Source: DATJLY01 sp035532935
GTDB taxonomy: Bacteria; Pseudomonadota; Alphaproteobacteria; ATCC43930; CGMCC-115725
Assembly: GCA_035532935.1 (NCBI GenBank)
Contig: DATKQE010000039.1
Span: 1 to 64,000 of the forward strand
Direction: 5' to 3'
DNA: 64,000 bases
Shown: positions 43,302 to 52,899 of the stretch, in pieces
How the letters are laid out: every line of letters starts with the position of its first letter
How positions within the stretch are numbered: the stretch's first letter is position 1
Notes under the pieces: model-generated
Told to the model about the DNA's origin: nothing
The model's input: only the letters and a program-made list of their open reading frames with translations
Databases searched by the model: none
Program-made: the position numbers and the translations under genes

Positions 43302-44273
43302 ATGCTCGACGATCCCGCCACCGTGGTGCCGCTGCTCTTGAGCGCCCTCGCCTTCGTCACCGTGATCGCGCTGGCGCTGCCCTGGATCGAGCCCGACATC
43401 TTCGCCAGCCGGCTTAAGGTCATCACGCAGCGCCGCGGCGAGCTGAGCCAGCAGCGCAAGCAGCGGCTCGAGCAGCAACGCCCGAGCCTGCGCCGCGCCC
43501 TGGCGCCGGGGCGCGTCACTTTCATGCGCGCGGTGATCGCGAAACTGAGGCTCGACAACATCATGGAGCAGCCCGAGCTGCGGAAAAAGCTGGTGCGCGC
43601 CGGCAAGCGCAGCCAGCAGGCGCTCGTCACGTTCGCCTTTCTCAGGATCGCCTTGCCCATCCTCTTCGGCGGCGTCACCGCGCTCGTGACGTTCGGCTCG
43701 CCGAACATTCACCTGGCGCCGGCCTTGGGCATCCTGAGCTGCCTCGGCGCCGCCGGCCTCGGGTTTCTCTTGCCCGGCATCCTGGTCGTCAACGCGATCA
43801 CCAAGCGGCAGCAGGAAATTCAGCGGAAATTTCCCGACGCGCTCGACCTCATGGTGATCTGCGTCGAGTCCGGCATCTCGCTCGAAGCGGCGTTCAGCCG
43901 CGTCGCCGAGGAGATGGCGACCGAGGCGCCGGCACTGTCCGAGGAGGTCGCGCTGACCACGGCCGAACTCTCGTTCCTCAGCGACCGGCGCCAGGCCTTG
44001 GGCAATCTCGCCGAGCGGACCGGCACGCCGTCGGTGAAGTCGCTCGTGACCTCGCTCGTCCAGTCGGATAAATACGGCACGCCTCTCGGCGCCGCGCTGC
44101 GCGTCGTGGCGCAAGAAGGCCGCGATGCACGCATGGCGCGGGCCGAGGAAAAGGCAGCGGCGTTGCCGGCCAAGTTGACCGTGCCGATGGTGGCGTTCTT
44201 TTTGCCGGTGCTGTTCGTGGTCATGATCGGCCCGACCATCATCCAGGTCATTCGTCTGTTCGCGAAAAGCTGA
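43302..44273 (+). CDS. tadC: Tad pilus inner-membrane platform protein TadC
   Basis: The 323-residue protein is the second T2SSF-domain platform protein: three N-terminal/mid spans, then KFPDALDLMVICVESGISLE and TPLGAALRVVAQEGRDARMA, and the terminal span FFLPVLFVVMIGPTIIQVIR. ATG 43302 follows GAGGGGTG. It is the last gene of the flp-tadC operon and faces the tadD lipoprotein gene, 35 bases away. Confidence 0.92.
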   Translation: MLDDPATVVPLLLSALAFVTVIALALPWIEPDIFASRLKVITQRRGELSQQRKQRLEQQRPSLRRALAPGRVTFMRAVIAKLRLDNIMEQPELRKKLVRAGKRSQQALVTFAFLRIALPILFGGVTALVTFGSPNIHLAPALGILSCLGAAGLGFLLPGILVVNAITKRQQEIQRKFPDALDLMVICVESGISLEAAFSRVAEEMATEAPALSEEVALTTAELSFLSDRRQALGNLAERTGTPSVKSLVTSLVQSDKYGTPLGAALRVVAQEGRDARMARAEEKAAALPAKLTVPMVAFFLPVLFVVMIGPTIIQVIRLFAKS

Positions 44274-44308
44274 GCCCGGCGCGGGTCTGCGCGAACCGAC
44301 GATCCGGT

Positions 44309-45097
44309 TCAGGGCTGCGGTTGGGGCGGCGCCGCGGCGGCAAGGTCGCGGTAGTATTCGATCGTCTGGCGCGCCAGCGCCGGCGGCAGGTTGCGCCGGG
44401 TCAATTCCTCGGCCTTCGGCATGTTGCCGCTCAAGGCGTAGATGAGCGCGAGATTCTGGCGCACGCGAAGATCGGCGCCTGGTGCCGCAATTGCGCGCCG
44501 TGCCAAGCCGCGCGCGCCGTCGAGATCGTTCGCCATCGCACGCGACAGGGCGAAATTGTTGAGTACGGCAGCGTTATCGGGCGCGATCCTGAGCGCTGCT
44601 TCGTAGCTCCGGTCGGCGCGGCCGTAATCGCCGAGCCGGTCATAAGCGAGCCCCAGCGCCGAGCGCAATTTCCAGTCATGGGCGTCGCCATTGACGGCCC
44701 GCGCCAGGAGCGCCGCGGCCTCCGTGGCTTCGCCCTTGGCGAGCTTCACCTTGCCGACTTCGGCGAGAACCGCGGGGTCGTCGGGCTTCAGCTTGAGCGC
44801 CTTGGCCGCGACCGCCTGCGCCTCGTCGAGCCCGCCGACCAGCCTCAGGCTGCGCATGAGTCCGATGGCGGCGGTGACGTTCTCGGGATCGCGGGTGAAG
44901 ACGCCCCGGTAATACGTCGCCGCCGTGGCGGCATCGCCCTCCTCCAGCGCCGCCGCTGCCGCGTTGAGGATCGGGCGCGTGAGGTCGGGCTGGTTGTGCG
45001 AATCCGCATCGGGCGCCGGGCCGGACCGCGCGACGCACGCCGCCGCCAGCATCGACGCGAAGAAGGCGCACATGAGAGGCCGCCACGAAGCTGGCAC
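44309..45097 (-). CDS. tadD: TPR lipoprotein, TadD-like pilus assembly protein
   Basis: The 262-residue protein has a lipoprotein signal (FFASMLAAACVARSG) and five or six tetratricopeptide repeats between about 40 and 240 (for example RSALGLAYDRLGDYGRADRS followed by YEAALRIAPDNAAVL). TadD is a pilotin-like factor needed for Tad secretion. It is convergent with, not part of, the core operon. ATG 45097 and ATG 45073 are both possible starts. Confidence 0.85.
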   Translation of the reverse strand: MPASWRPLMCAFFASMLAAACVARSGPAPDADSHNQPDLTRPILNAAAAALEEGDAATAATYYRGVFTRDPENVTAAIGLMRSLRLVGGLDEAQAVAAKALKLKPDDPAVLAEVGKVKLAKGEATEAAALLARAVNGDAHDWKLRSALGLAYDRLGDYGRADRSYEAALRIAPDNAAVLNNFALSRAMANDLDGARGLARRAIAAPGADLRVRQNLALIYALSGNMPKAEELTRRNLPPALARQTIEYYRDLAAAAPPQPQP

Positions 45098-45340
45098 TAT
45101 CGCATCCCCGTTTCCCTGCCGCTCGGCCGCCCCGCAGCCTTCGGCGCCGGATTTACGGCCATTCTATTCCCGCCTCGTGGCCCCGGCAATTCGTTGGAAT
45201 TGGGCACAGGCGAGGCGTGATCGATCGGCACCACGGCGGCAGCGGCCGCGTCAACCTGACTGCAATATCCGTGCAACACGCCTGTCACACCCAGCCCATA
45301 CAGTTGCGTCGTGATAACGCAAATTTCGGGGGAACTGGAA

Positions 45341-46897
45341 ATGACGCCCATTCCGAACAGTCGCAGCGCCGTCTTCGGTCGCAGTGCCCGGCAGAGTCTC
45401 GTTATCGGTGCGGCTTTGCTGAGCAGTTCCGGCACGGTCCTCGCCGCCGGCTCGCCGCACAGCGGCTTCGTGCCCAACACGCTGGTGGTGAGCCGGATCC
45501 AATTCAACGCGGATACGAACCCGGCGCGTTCCGGTGAGACGTACCCCGCCATCTTCAATGATCCCAACGTACCCGGCATTCAGGGCAGCATCTTTCTCGA
45601 CAGCTACTGGCCGGTGCCGAATTCACCGCGCCTCGGCTCGCTGCCCCTGACCGGCTTGAGTGTGAACGGCACGCCCATCACCACGAGCTTCAGTTCGAAA
45701 TCCGAAGGCGCGCTCAATCTCTCCGTCGATGGCCGGTTCCTGACCTATTTGGGCTATGTCGCGGTGCCCGGCCTCGAGGGCGTATCCAATTCCTATACGA
45801 CCGATCCGAACGCGCAGCTTTCGACCCATGTCGGCCCGTTCTATGACCGTGCCGCCGCGCTCATCAAATTCGACGGCAGTTTCTCCGTCACGGCCGAGCC
45901 CGATGCCTTCAGCGGCGACAATCCGCGCGCAGCGACAACCGTGGACGGCCAGGAATTCTACATGGCCGGGAATGCAGACTCGACCGAGTATGGTGCGGCG
46001 CCCTTCACGGGACCCGGCACGACCATCGGGGTGCGGTTCGGCGCGCCGGGATCGCCCGTCTCCATTCGGCTTGGAACTTATCTCGCGACCGACCGTACCG
46101 ATGAATCGACCAAGAAACACGTCAAGGACAACAACTGGCGCGGCATCGCGATTTTCAACAACAATCTTTACGTGTCGAAGGGGAGCGGCGGCAACGGCGA
46201 TGACGGCGTGTTCCAGGTCCTGAACGGCACCGGCAACGGGGTGCCTGCCGGCGGGACCTCCAACCAGATCGTCCCATTGTTTGGCGTTCGCGCGACGAAC
46301 CCTGTTACCAAGGCCTCGTCGTTCCTGACGCCATTCGGTTTCTGGTTCGCGAATCCGACAACCTTGTACGTGGCCGACGAGGGAAATGCCACGATCTCGA
46401 CGACGGACGCCAACGGCAACCCCGTGACCCAGCTCGTCTCCGACCCGCTCGCGGGACTGCAGAAATGGGTGCTCGTCAGCAATGTTTGGACGCTCGAATA
46501 CGTGATCCAGGACGGGCTGCAACTGAACCAACCGGCGAATGTGCCGGGATACCCGGTTCCGACCTACACGACAGGCCTGCGCAATCTGACCGGCCGAGTC
46601 AACGACGATGGCACCGTGACCATCTATGCGATCACGGCACAATACAGCACGATATCCGGCGGCGAGCCGGATCCGACGAGGCTCGTCGCGGTCAAGGACG
46701 CGATCGCGGCAACGGCGCTTCCGCGCGAGCGGGATGCCGACCAGCGTCAGGCCGATTTCCGCGGCAATGACGGCGACGGATTCGATGCGCATCATGGCGG
46801 CGACGCCAACGACGGCCGATGGGACGAATTCTATACGCTTCAATCTTCGCGAGCGGGCGAGGTCTTCCGCGGCGTCGCCTTCGCCCCGCAGCAGTAA
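45341..46897 (+). CDS. Large exported protein, beta-propeller-like, function unknown
   Basis: The 518-residue protein has a signal peptide (SLVIGAALLSSSGTVLAAGS). The mature part lacks cysteines and has repeated strand-type motifs: DGRFLTYLGYVAVPGLEG, IKFDGSFSV, NWRGIAIFNNNLYVSKGSGG, FGFWFANPTTLYVADEGNAT and GEVFRGVAFAPQQ, which look like blades of a propeller. An Asp/Gly/His-rich patch (DGDGFDAHHGGDANDGR) near the C-terminus may bind calcium. It does not carry RTX nonapeptides. ATG 45341 has GGGGGAAC nearby. It lies between the pilus operon and its satellite genes; a surface or adhesin role is speculation. Confidence 0.6.
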   Translation: MTPIPNSRSAVFGRSARQSLVIGAALLSSSGTVLAAGSPHSGFVPNTLVVSRIQFNADTNPARSGETYPAIFNDPNVPGIQGSIFLDSYWPVPNSPRLGSLPLTGLSVNGTPITTSFSSKSEGALNLSVDGRFLTYLGYVAVPGLEGVSNSYTTDPNAQLSTHVGPFYDRAAALIKFDGSFSVTAEPDAFSGDNPRAATTVDGQEFYMAGNADSTEYGAAPFTGPGTTIGVRFGAPGSPVSIRLGTYLATDRTDESTKKHVKDNNWRGIAIFNNNLYVSKGSGGNGDDGVFQVLNGTGNGVPAGGTSNQIVPLFGVRATNPVTKASSFLTPFGFWFANPTTLYVADEGNATISTTDANGNPVTQLVSDPLAGLQKWVLVSNVWTLEYVIQDGLQLNQPANVPGYPVPTYTTGLRNLTGRVNDDGTVTIYAITAQYSTISGGEPDPTRLVAVKDAIAATALPRERDADQRQADFRGNDGDGFDAHHGGDANDGRWDEFYTLQSSRAGEVFRGVAFAPQQ

Positions 46898-47048
46898 TCG
46901 GCCCGCCCGAGCCAAGCGGTGTGGCGCCATTCGGCGTGACGGAATCCGCCGACGCCGTCACGCGGTCGCAGGTGCGTGGCAGCTATGATTCGACCCGCGC
47001 TTTTGCTAGACATTTGCGTGCGGCGAATGCGTCTCGATGCGGTGAGGG

Positions 47049-47573
47049 ATGGTCGACACACCCACGTATGCACGACACCAGCGATGCTGCCGTGGCGGCG
47101 CGGCGATCGGGATCGCCGTGCTCGGCACGGCATTGGCGCTCCCGATCCCGGCGGCGGCACAGCAGAGCCGGCCGGTCGTCCTGCGCGTCACCGTCGATCA
47201 TGCCACCGTACTCACGCTCGCAGCCGCGCCCGCCGTCGTGCTCATTGCCGACCCGCAGGTCGCGGACATCGTCGACGAGCGGAATAATCTCATGTTCGTG
47301 CTCGGCAGAAAGCCGGGCGCGACCAACCTCCTGGCTTTCGACGGCAGCGGCCGCCGCCTGCTCGACCGCGAGATCGTCGTGGTGCCGGAAAACGCCAATA
47401 CGGTGACGGTCACCCGCGCGAACGACCAGACGGAGTATATCTGCGCGCCGCGCTGTGCCTTCCGCGCGCATGTTCCGACGCAAGCGCGGACGCCGTCCGA
47501 GATCGGTATCGCGTCCGAAGGCGCCACCGGCGCGGCGCCCGTCGGCGCGCGGCCCGGCCCGCCGGGCCGATGA
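47049..47573 (+). CDS. Exported pilus-assembly N-terminal-domain protein (secretin N-domain only)
   Basis: The 174-residue protein has a signal peptide (IGIAVLGTALALPIPAAAQQ) followed by one domain, VLRVTVDHATVLTLAAAPAV then VLIADPQVADIVDERNN and GRKPGATNLLAFDGSGR. This matches the N-terminal domain of CpaC-type secretins (compare KSHLVHLDRPARDVLVVNPA in cpaC) without any secretin core. The tail is proline/alanine-rich. It could act as a periplasmic adaptor or a competitor for secretin partners. It faces a second tadE gene 40 bases away. Confidence 0.72.
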   Translation: MVDTPTYARHQRCCRGGAAIGIAVLGTALALPIPAAAQQSRPVVLRVTVDHATVLTLAAAPAVVLIADPQVADIVDERNNLMFVLGRKPGATNLLAFDGSGRRLLDREIVVVPENANTVTVTRANDQTEYICAPRCAFRAHVPTQARTPSEIGIASEGATGAAPVGARPGPPGR

Positions 47574-47613
47574 GCGGCGAACCGCCCCGACCGGCGCGCC
47601 GATCCCGACATCC

Positions 47614-48090
47614 TCAGGCCGGATAGCAGGAGCTCGCGGTGAGCGTGAGCGCGAAGGCCGGGCCGAGCGGGAGCGTGAAGCTGTAGGGATAGCTTGCCTT
47701 GACGCAATGGAAGCCCGCGGGGGTGGTCTCCGAGAAGACGCTCGCGGCGGGGCTCAGCCCATAGGCTTCGGTCACGGCAAAGGAAGCGACGTTGCTCGCC
47801 GTGCTGCAATCGGGGGTCCCGCCGGACTGCGACGAGACACTGGCGCAGCGCGCGGCCTCGGTCACGGCGTGCTGCAACGCCAATTGAAGGAACAGCGCTT
47901 GGCCGAATTCGATGATACCCATCAGGAGGAGCACGAAGAACGGCAGCAGCAATGCAAACTCGATCGCCGTCACGCCGTCCAAGAGCCGGCCCAGGCCACT
48001 CAAGGTTGCGAGTGCCTGCGCGTTTCCGGGGATCGCTTCATCCGCGGCCATGGAAGGCGCCTCTTTCGGATGCGGATCGTGCTCTACCAC
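47614..48090 (-). CDS. tadE: TadE-like minor pilin (second copy)
   Basis: The 158-residue protein (145 from ATG 48051) has the pseudopilin pattern LLDGVTAIEFALLLPFFVLL: glycine, then Glu5-Phe6 and a long helix, followed by an exported region with four cysteines. It is shorter and clearly different from the copy at 31.4 kb. Its promoter side faces the type I secretion genes, which are on the same strand upstream (39 bases from hlyD), so they may be one transcript. Confidence 0.82.
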   Translation of the reverse strand: MVEHDPHPKEAPSMAADEAIPGNAQALATLSGLGRLLDGVTAIEFALLLPFFVLLLMGIIEFGQALFLQLALQHAVTEAARCASVSSQSGGTPDCSTASNVASFAVTEAYGLSPAASVFSETTPAGFHCVKASYPYSFTLPLGPAFALTLTASSCYPA

Positions 48091-48129
48091 CGCGGCGCCG
48101 GAAAGTCGACCGGCCGCAACAGCGCGGGG

Positions 48130-49515
48130 TCAGGGTTCGCGGAAGCTTTCGTTGATGCCGCGCAGGAAGGGGTAAAGGAGATAGCTGACGAGCCGGCGCG
48201 ATCCCACCTTGATTTCGGCGGTCGCGGTCATGCCGGGCATCAGATGGAAATCCGGCGGCGCGTGGCGCAGCGCCATCGATTGCAACGCCACCCGCACTTT
48301 GTAGAAGGGCTTGGTCTGGCCCGCATCGGGCGCCGCGCCGCTTTGGTTGTCGGGCGTGAAGCTGTCCCGCGACACGACCGTCACGCGGCCGGCCAGCGTG
48401 CCGTACTGCTGATAGGGATAAGCCTCGAGCTTGATCGTCGCCTCATCGCCGACGGCGATCTGTCCGATGTCGCGCGTCGCGATCGCCGCCTCGATCTCCA
48501 CCGGCACCTTGACCGGAACGAGGGTGAAAAGGGTCTCGGCCTCGCGCATCACCGAGCCGACCGAACGCGGCGCGATCTGCAGCACGACCGCATCCATCGG
48601 CGTTCTCAGCACCACCATCTCGCCCCGACGCGTCGCCTTGCTGAGCTGATCGGCGACGGTCGCCTCGTCGCGCTGCGCGCTCACGAGGTCCTGCGCCAGG
48701 TCTTGGCGCCACTTCTTGACGAAGCTTTGGCGCTCGGCCGCGGCGCCGTCGAGCTGATGCTGGAACTCGGCGATCTCGCTCTGCGCCTGATCGACCGAAC
48801 GCTCGACGTCGAGGCGTGAATCCGTTGCGGCCAGCGCCGCGATCTTCGAGCCGGTGCCATTCGCGGCGAGCTGCTTGCGCATCGTCTCGACCTGCTGCAA
48901 CACGGCCAGTCGCTGGCGCAAGACGTCGATCTCGCGATTGCGCGTGGCGATCTCCGCCTGAAACTGCGCGACGCGCTGATCGTAGACCTCGAGCTGCGCC
49001 GTATATTGCCCCTGCCGGTCGCGCGCGATCCCCATCTGCACTTGCTCGTCGGCCGTCAGCGGCACCGCCGGGCTATAGGGTTCGCCGGCCAGCTCTGCCT
49101 CGTCGCGCGCGATCTGCGCGTCGAGGCTCGAACGTCGGCGCGCGAGCTCGGTGACGTCGGCGTTGGTAAAGCTTGGATCGAGATGGGCGAGCGGCTCGCC
49201 CGCATGCACCAGCTCGCCGACCCGCACGTCGATGCTGCGGATCACCGCGGTCTCGAGCGGCGCCACGACGATATTCGAGGCGGTCGTGACGACCTTGCCT
49301 TGGCCGATGACGATCTCGTTCACGCGCGAGAGCGATGCCCACGCCACCACCGCCACGATCGCCGCCGCCGTCGCATAAAGCGTCACGCCGGCCACCGGCG
49401 AGGGGCCGCGGAGTTCTGCCTCGACCGCGTCGCTCTGAAACTCCTGCATCGCCGACAGCGCTTCGCCGCGGCGCGGCGGCGGCAATTGCTTCAGTTGTAC
49501 GACGCGGCGGCTCAT
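48130..49515 (-). CDS. Type I secretion membrane fusion protein, HlyD family
   Basis: The 461-residue protein has a short cytoplasmic N-terminus, one span (GVTLYATAAAIVAVVAWASL, about 52-71), a lipoyl-like half-motif (IVVAPLETAVIRSIDVRVGE), a long coiled coil (about 130-320) and a C-terminal beta domain with GTLAGRVTVVSRDSFTPDN and FHLMPGMTATAEIKVGSRR, the HlyD family signature. It joins the inner-membrane ABC pump to a TolC-type channel. ATG 49515 overlaps the ABC stop (ATGA). No tolC is in the window. Confidence 0.9.
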   Translation of the reverse strand: MSRRVVQLKQLPPPRRGEALSAMQEFQSDAVEAELRGPSPVAGVTLYATAAAIVAVVAWASLSRVNEIVIGQGKVVTTASNIVVAPLETAVIRSIDVRVGELVHAGEPLAHLDPSFTNADVTELARRRSSLDAQIARDEAELAGEPYSPAVPLTADEQVQMGIARDRQGQYTAQLEVYDQRVAQFQAEIATRNREIDVLRQRLAVLQQVETMRKQLAANGTGSKIAALAATDSRLDVERSVDQAQSEIAEFQHQLDGAAAERQSFVKKWRQDLAQDLVSAQRDEATVADQLSKATRRGEMVVLRTPMDAVVLQIAPRSVGSVMREAETLFTLVPVKVPVEIEAAIATRDIGQIAVGDEATIKLEAYPYQQYGTLAGRVTVVSRDSFTPDNQSGAAPDAGQTKPFYKVRVALQSMALRHAPPDFHLMPGMTATAEIKVGSRRLVSYLLYPFLRGINESFREP

Positions 49516-51644
49516 GCGAAATGCCGCGTCTGCTGCCGCCACAGGCCGGCATAGACCGGACAGGTCGCGATCAGTTCGGCATGGCGCCCGAAGCCGATCT
49601 TGTGGCCGCGCTCCATCACCAGGATCGCATCCGCATCGGCGAGCGTGCCGAGCCGGTGCGACACGATGATGACCGTCCGGCCCGCCGCGATCCTGCGCAG
49701 GTTCGTCTGGATGATCGCCTCGCTGTCGGGGTCGAGCGCGCTCGTCGCCTCGTCGAGAATGAGCACGGCCGGACGGACGATGAGGGCGCGCGCAATCGCA
49801 AGCCGCTGCCGCTGTCCGCCCGAGAGATTGCTCGCATTCTCCTCGAGCTGCGTGTCAAATCCCTGGGGCATCCGTTCGATGAACTCGTCGGCGCCAGCAA
49901 GCGATGCCACCGCGACGATCTCTTCGATGCTGGCGCCCGGCCGGGGCGCGGCGATGTTCTCGCGTACCGTGCCGCGGAACAGGAAATTGTCCTGCAGCAC
50001 CACGCCGATGCGCGAGCGCAGATGGGTGAGGTCGATGTTGCGGACATCGACGCCGTCGATGCGGATGACGCCGCCCTGCGCCTGGTTGATGCCCTGGATG
50101 AGGCGGGTGATTGTGGTCTTGCCCGAGCCGCTGTGGCCGACGACGCCGAGGATCTTTCCAGCCGGAACGGTGAAGGATACGCCGGCCAGCACCGGCTCGC
50201 CTTCGGGATGATAGCGGAACGTCACGTCGTCGAACTGGATCGCCCCGCGGATGGGCGGCTCCATGCCGCGCGCGCCGCTGCGCTCGGGCCGCGCATTCAT
50301 GATCGTGGCGAGCATGCGCACCGAGAGCGCCGTGTCCTGGTACTCGTGCACCAACCCCACCAGTTGGCCGAGCGGTCCCGACACGCGCCCCGCCAGCATC
50401 TGAAAGGCGATGAGCGCGCCCACCGTGATGCTGTTGCGAAACACGAGCAGCGTGCCGACAGCCACCACGGCGATGATCATCAGCTTTTCGAGGCTTTGCA
50501 TGGCGGTCTGCGCCAGCGTGGAAACGATGCCCACGCGGTAGCGCATGGTCAGCGACTCGACCGACCAGCTATCCCAGACGCGGCGCTGCTGCGTTTCGAG
50601 CGCCAGCGACTTGACCGTATGCATGCCATGGATGGCTTCGACCAGCAGCGACTGGCGGCGCGCCTCGAGCTCGTAGAGCTTTTGCAGCCGCGAGCGGAAC
50701 GGCTTGATCAGCGCGGCGATGGTCGCCGCCACGAGCAGCGCGAAGACGGCGACGATCGCGGTGAGCTTGGCGCTATAGAGCAGCAGGACCGGCACGAACA
50801 CCAGCAGAGCCGTGCTGTCGACAAGAGTGAGGAAAAGGCGGCCGGCGAGGAATTCGCGAATCTTCTCCGCCTGCTGCATGTGCTTGACCAGGACACCGGC
50901 GCGCGCGTTCTCGAAGAAATCGAGCGGCAGCCGCATCAGATGCGCGAAGGTCCGCGTCGCCAGGCGGACATCGATCTTGTTCGACACATGCAGGATGAGA
51001 TAGCGCCGCAGGAATCCGAACAGCGCCTCGAATCCCGCCGCGGCGACGACACCGCCGGTCAGCACATAGAGCGTGGCGTAGGCCTGGTGCACCAGCACCT
51101 TGTCCACCACCACCTGGAAGAACAGCGGCACCGCCAGCCCGAGAAGATTGAGCATCACCGCGGCGATCGCGACATCGCGCAGCATGCTCTTCACTCGCCA
51201 CATCTCGGCGAGGAACCAGCCGAGGCCAAAGGGCCGCTCGGTGTCGCTCAGGCGATAGCTGCGCTTCACCAGCACCGCCTCGCCGTCCCATTCCTCGCAC
51301 CAGGGCCCGCGCGGGAAGAACTGGAAATTGTTGCGGTCGCGCTCGGGATCGATGACGACGAGTTCGCCGTCGCCGCCCTGGCTGGGGCGGAAGCCGGAGA
51401 CGATCACCCAGGTGCCGTCGCGCCGCCGCGCCAGCAGCGGATAGGCCTCGCCGGCGGCGATGATCTCGTCCCATGTCAGCCGCGTACGCCGCGCGCGCAG
51501 CCCGTTGGCGACGGCCATCTTCACGACGAGCGCGGCCGAAGGCTCAGCCTCGAGCGGGCCGTGGGCGCGCGCCAGATTGTCGGCGTTGACGTCGATGCCA
51601 TGACGCCGCGCAACCGCCGCGAGGCAATAAAGACCGGTCAGCAT
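49512..51644 (-). CDS. Type I secretion ABC transporter with degenerate C39-like domain
   Basis: The 710-residue protein has an N-terminal C39-peptidase-like domain (about 1-125) in which the catalytic Cys is replaced (TGLYCLAAVARRHGI has Thr3 there). It is therefore a non-cleaving binding domain as in HlyB. Six membrane spans (about 155-430) follow, then the ATPase: Walker A GHSGSGKTT with Lys509, LSGGQRQRLAIARAL, and VLILDEATSALD. It pairs with the HlyD protein. The N-terminus has no good ribosome site and is short by about ten residues against typical HlyB proteins, but an in-frame stop excludes a longer standard start. The exported substrate is not identified nearby. Confidence 0.9.
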   Translation of the reverse strand: MLTGLYCLAAVARRHGIDVNADNLARAHGPLEAEPSAALVVKMAVANGLRARRTRLTWDEIIAAGEAYPLLARRRDGTWVIVSGFRPSQGGDGELVVIDPERDRNNFQFFPRGPWCEEWDGEAVLVKRSYRLSDTERPFGLGWFLAEMWRVKSMLRDVAIAAVMLNLLGLAVPLFFQVVVDKVLVHQAYATLYVLTGGVVAAAGFEALFGFLRRYLILHVSNKIDVRLATRTFAHLMRLPLDFFENARAGVLVKHMQQAEKIREFLAGRLFLTLVDSTALLVFVPVLLLYSAKLTAIVAVFALLVAATIAALIKPFRSRLQKLYELEARRQSLLVEAIHGMHTVKSLALETQQRRVWDSWSVESLTMRYRVGIVSTLAQTAMQSLEKLMIIAVVAVGTLLVFRNSITVGALIAFQMLAGRVSGPLGQLVGLVHEYQDTALSVRMLATIMNARPERSGARGMEPPIRGAIQFDDVTFRYHPEGEPVLAGVSFTVPAGKILGVVGHSGSGKTTITRLIQGINQAQGGVIRIDGVDVRNIDLTHLRSRIGVVLQDNFLFRGTVRENIAAPRPGASIEEIVAVASLAGADEFIERMPQGFDTQLEENASNLSGGQRQRLAIARALIVRPAVLILDEATSALDPDSEAIIQTNLRRIAAGRTVIIVSHRLGTLADADAILVMERGHKIGFGRHAELIATCPVYAGLWRQQTRHFA

Positions 51645-51818
51645 CCGCGAAAACTTGGCCAGCGCTATCGTTTGCGAATCTTAAGAGTAATTCGGATCCC
51701 GGGAAAGCCCCTGGAGTGGCGACCGCCCCAGACTTCTCTTATCCCGTAAAGGTTAGGGAAGCATTATTGGCAATTTTCCCGTGTGCCGCCGCCGGGCGGC
51801 ACGACGGGTCGGCGCCGC

Positions 51819-52190
51819 TCACGCTTCGAGCGCATAAACCGCAAGGACCACGACGCCGGTGACGGCGAGCGTGGCGTGAACGCCGACCAGGAGGGCGGGG
51901 ACACGCCGCCCGCGCTGCTGCAGCGCCAGCATCGCGAGGCCCAACGCGGCGGCGAGCGCCAGCACGACAGCGGCGATCATGCCGAACGACTGCGTTCCCG
52001 CGCTCGCGCCGCGGATCGGTCCCCGGAGCGCGACGACCAGCACGAAATAGCCGGCCACGGCAAGCACGAGGTGGATCACAACGAGGGCCCGCGGCCGCGC
52101 CATCCGGGCCGCGGGATACATCCGCCCGACCGCCAGGACCGAACCCGCAACCGCGGCGAGCGCAATGATCAATGTGGCGAGATCGAGCAT
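51819..52190 (-). CDS. Small four-span membrane protein, unknown function
   Basis: The 123-residue protein has four hydrophobic helices (LATLIIALAAVAGSVLAVGR, ALVVIHLVLAVAGYFVLVVA, FGMIAAVVLALAAALGLAML, ATLAVTGVVVLAVYALEA). ATG 52190 gives the cleanest N-terminus; an ATG 18 bases upstream is in frame. I do not recognise the family. It lies upstream of the type I secretion pair on the same strand, 174 bases away. Confidence 0.6.
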   Translation of the reverse strand: MLDLATLIIALAAVAGSVLAVGRMYPAARMARPRALVVIHLVLAVAGYFVLVVALRGPIRGASAGTQSFGMIAAVVLALAAALGLAMLALQQRGRRVPALLVGVHATLAVTGVVVLAVYALEA

Positions 52191-52476
52191 CGAAACAGCG
52201 ACGGGCACGCCCCGCCTCGCCGCACTCCATCATGTCCGGCTCGACGGGGCAACCGAAATCCATGGCCCGGCGTTTCATCGCCCGAGCCGGCGGCGGACAT
52301 GCTGCGGAATTCGGCGAGCTATCTTATGAACCAGGAACAATGGTGCCCAGGGCGGCGACACGTTGGTTCTTGGCGGTCCTGCGCGCCCGCCCTTGCCACG
52401 GCGTCGATCCGCTCGCCGACGCCATCGACGCGCTCAGCGGAAACCGCCGCTACGATCCGACCATCCGCAAGCCGCT

Positions 52477-52764
52477 TCAGCGCAGCGGAATCGTGATGTT
52501 GAGGCTTGGCGGCATGACCACCACGGGCGGTGCATAGACGACCGGCGGCGGCGCATAGACGACCGGCGGCGCCGCATAATAGCCCGGCTGGTAATAGACC
52601 GCGGGCGGACGCCGGAAATGGCGTTCGTGGTGTTCGTGCCATTCGTGTTCACGCCACCCCCGGCCGCGATGGTCGTCATCGGCGCGCGCCGGCGGCAACG
52701 CCGTCACAAGGATGAGCGCCGCCACTGCAGCAAGCGATAATTTGCGTAAGATTCTTGAGTTCAT
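52477..52764 (-). CDS. Small exported Pro/Tyr/Val-rich protein
   Basis: The 95-residue protein has a clear signal peptide (LSLAAVAALILVTALPPARA). The mature part is His/Arg-rich (HRGRGWREHEWHEHHERHF), then has repeats PPVVYAPPPVVYAPPVVV. Low-complexity exported proteins of this type are common in Alphaproteobacteria and uncharacterised. The histidine cluster could bind metal. GTG/ATG context: ATG 52764 follows a GGACGGTGAG stretch. Confidence 0.65.
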   Translation of the reverse strand: MNSRILRKLSLAAVAALILVTALPPARADDDHRGRGWREHEWHEHHERHFRRPPAVYYQPGYYAAPPVVYAPPPVVYAPPVVVMPPSLNITIPLR

Positions 52765-52899
52765 GATCTCACCGTCCGGGACAGGGTGCTCTCACTATGA
52801 TACGGCAAAATATGAAGGGACGGTTCATGCGCCGGCTGTGACAAAGATCGGGCACCCGTTCGTCCGACGGCTGCGTTCGCGGCTTCGCGCAAATACTAT

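Noticed and set aside
49335..51749. An 804-codon plus-strand frame opposite the ABC transporter
   Set aside because: No motif or membrane segment; the minus strand encodes a complete ABC exporter.
52172..52537. Plus-strand frame of 121 codons over the gap near 52.3 kb
   Set aside because: A short stretch looks protein-like, but there is no ribosome site, and it overlaps a signal-peptide gene on the other strand; not enough to call.
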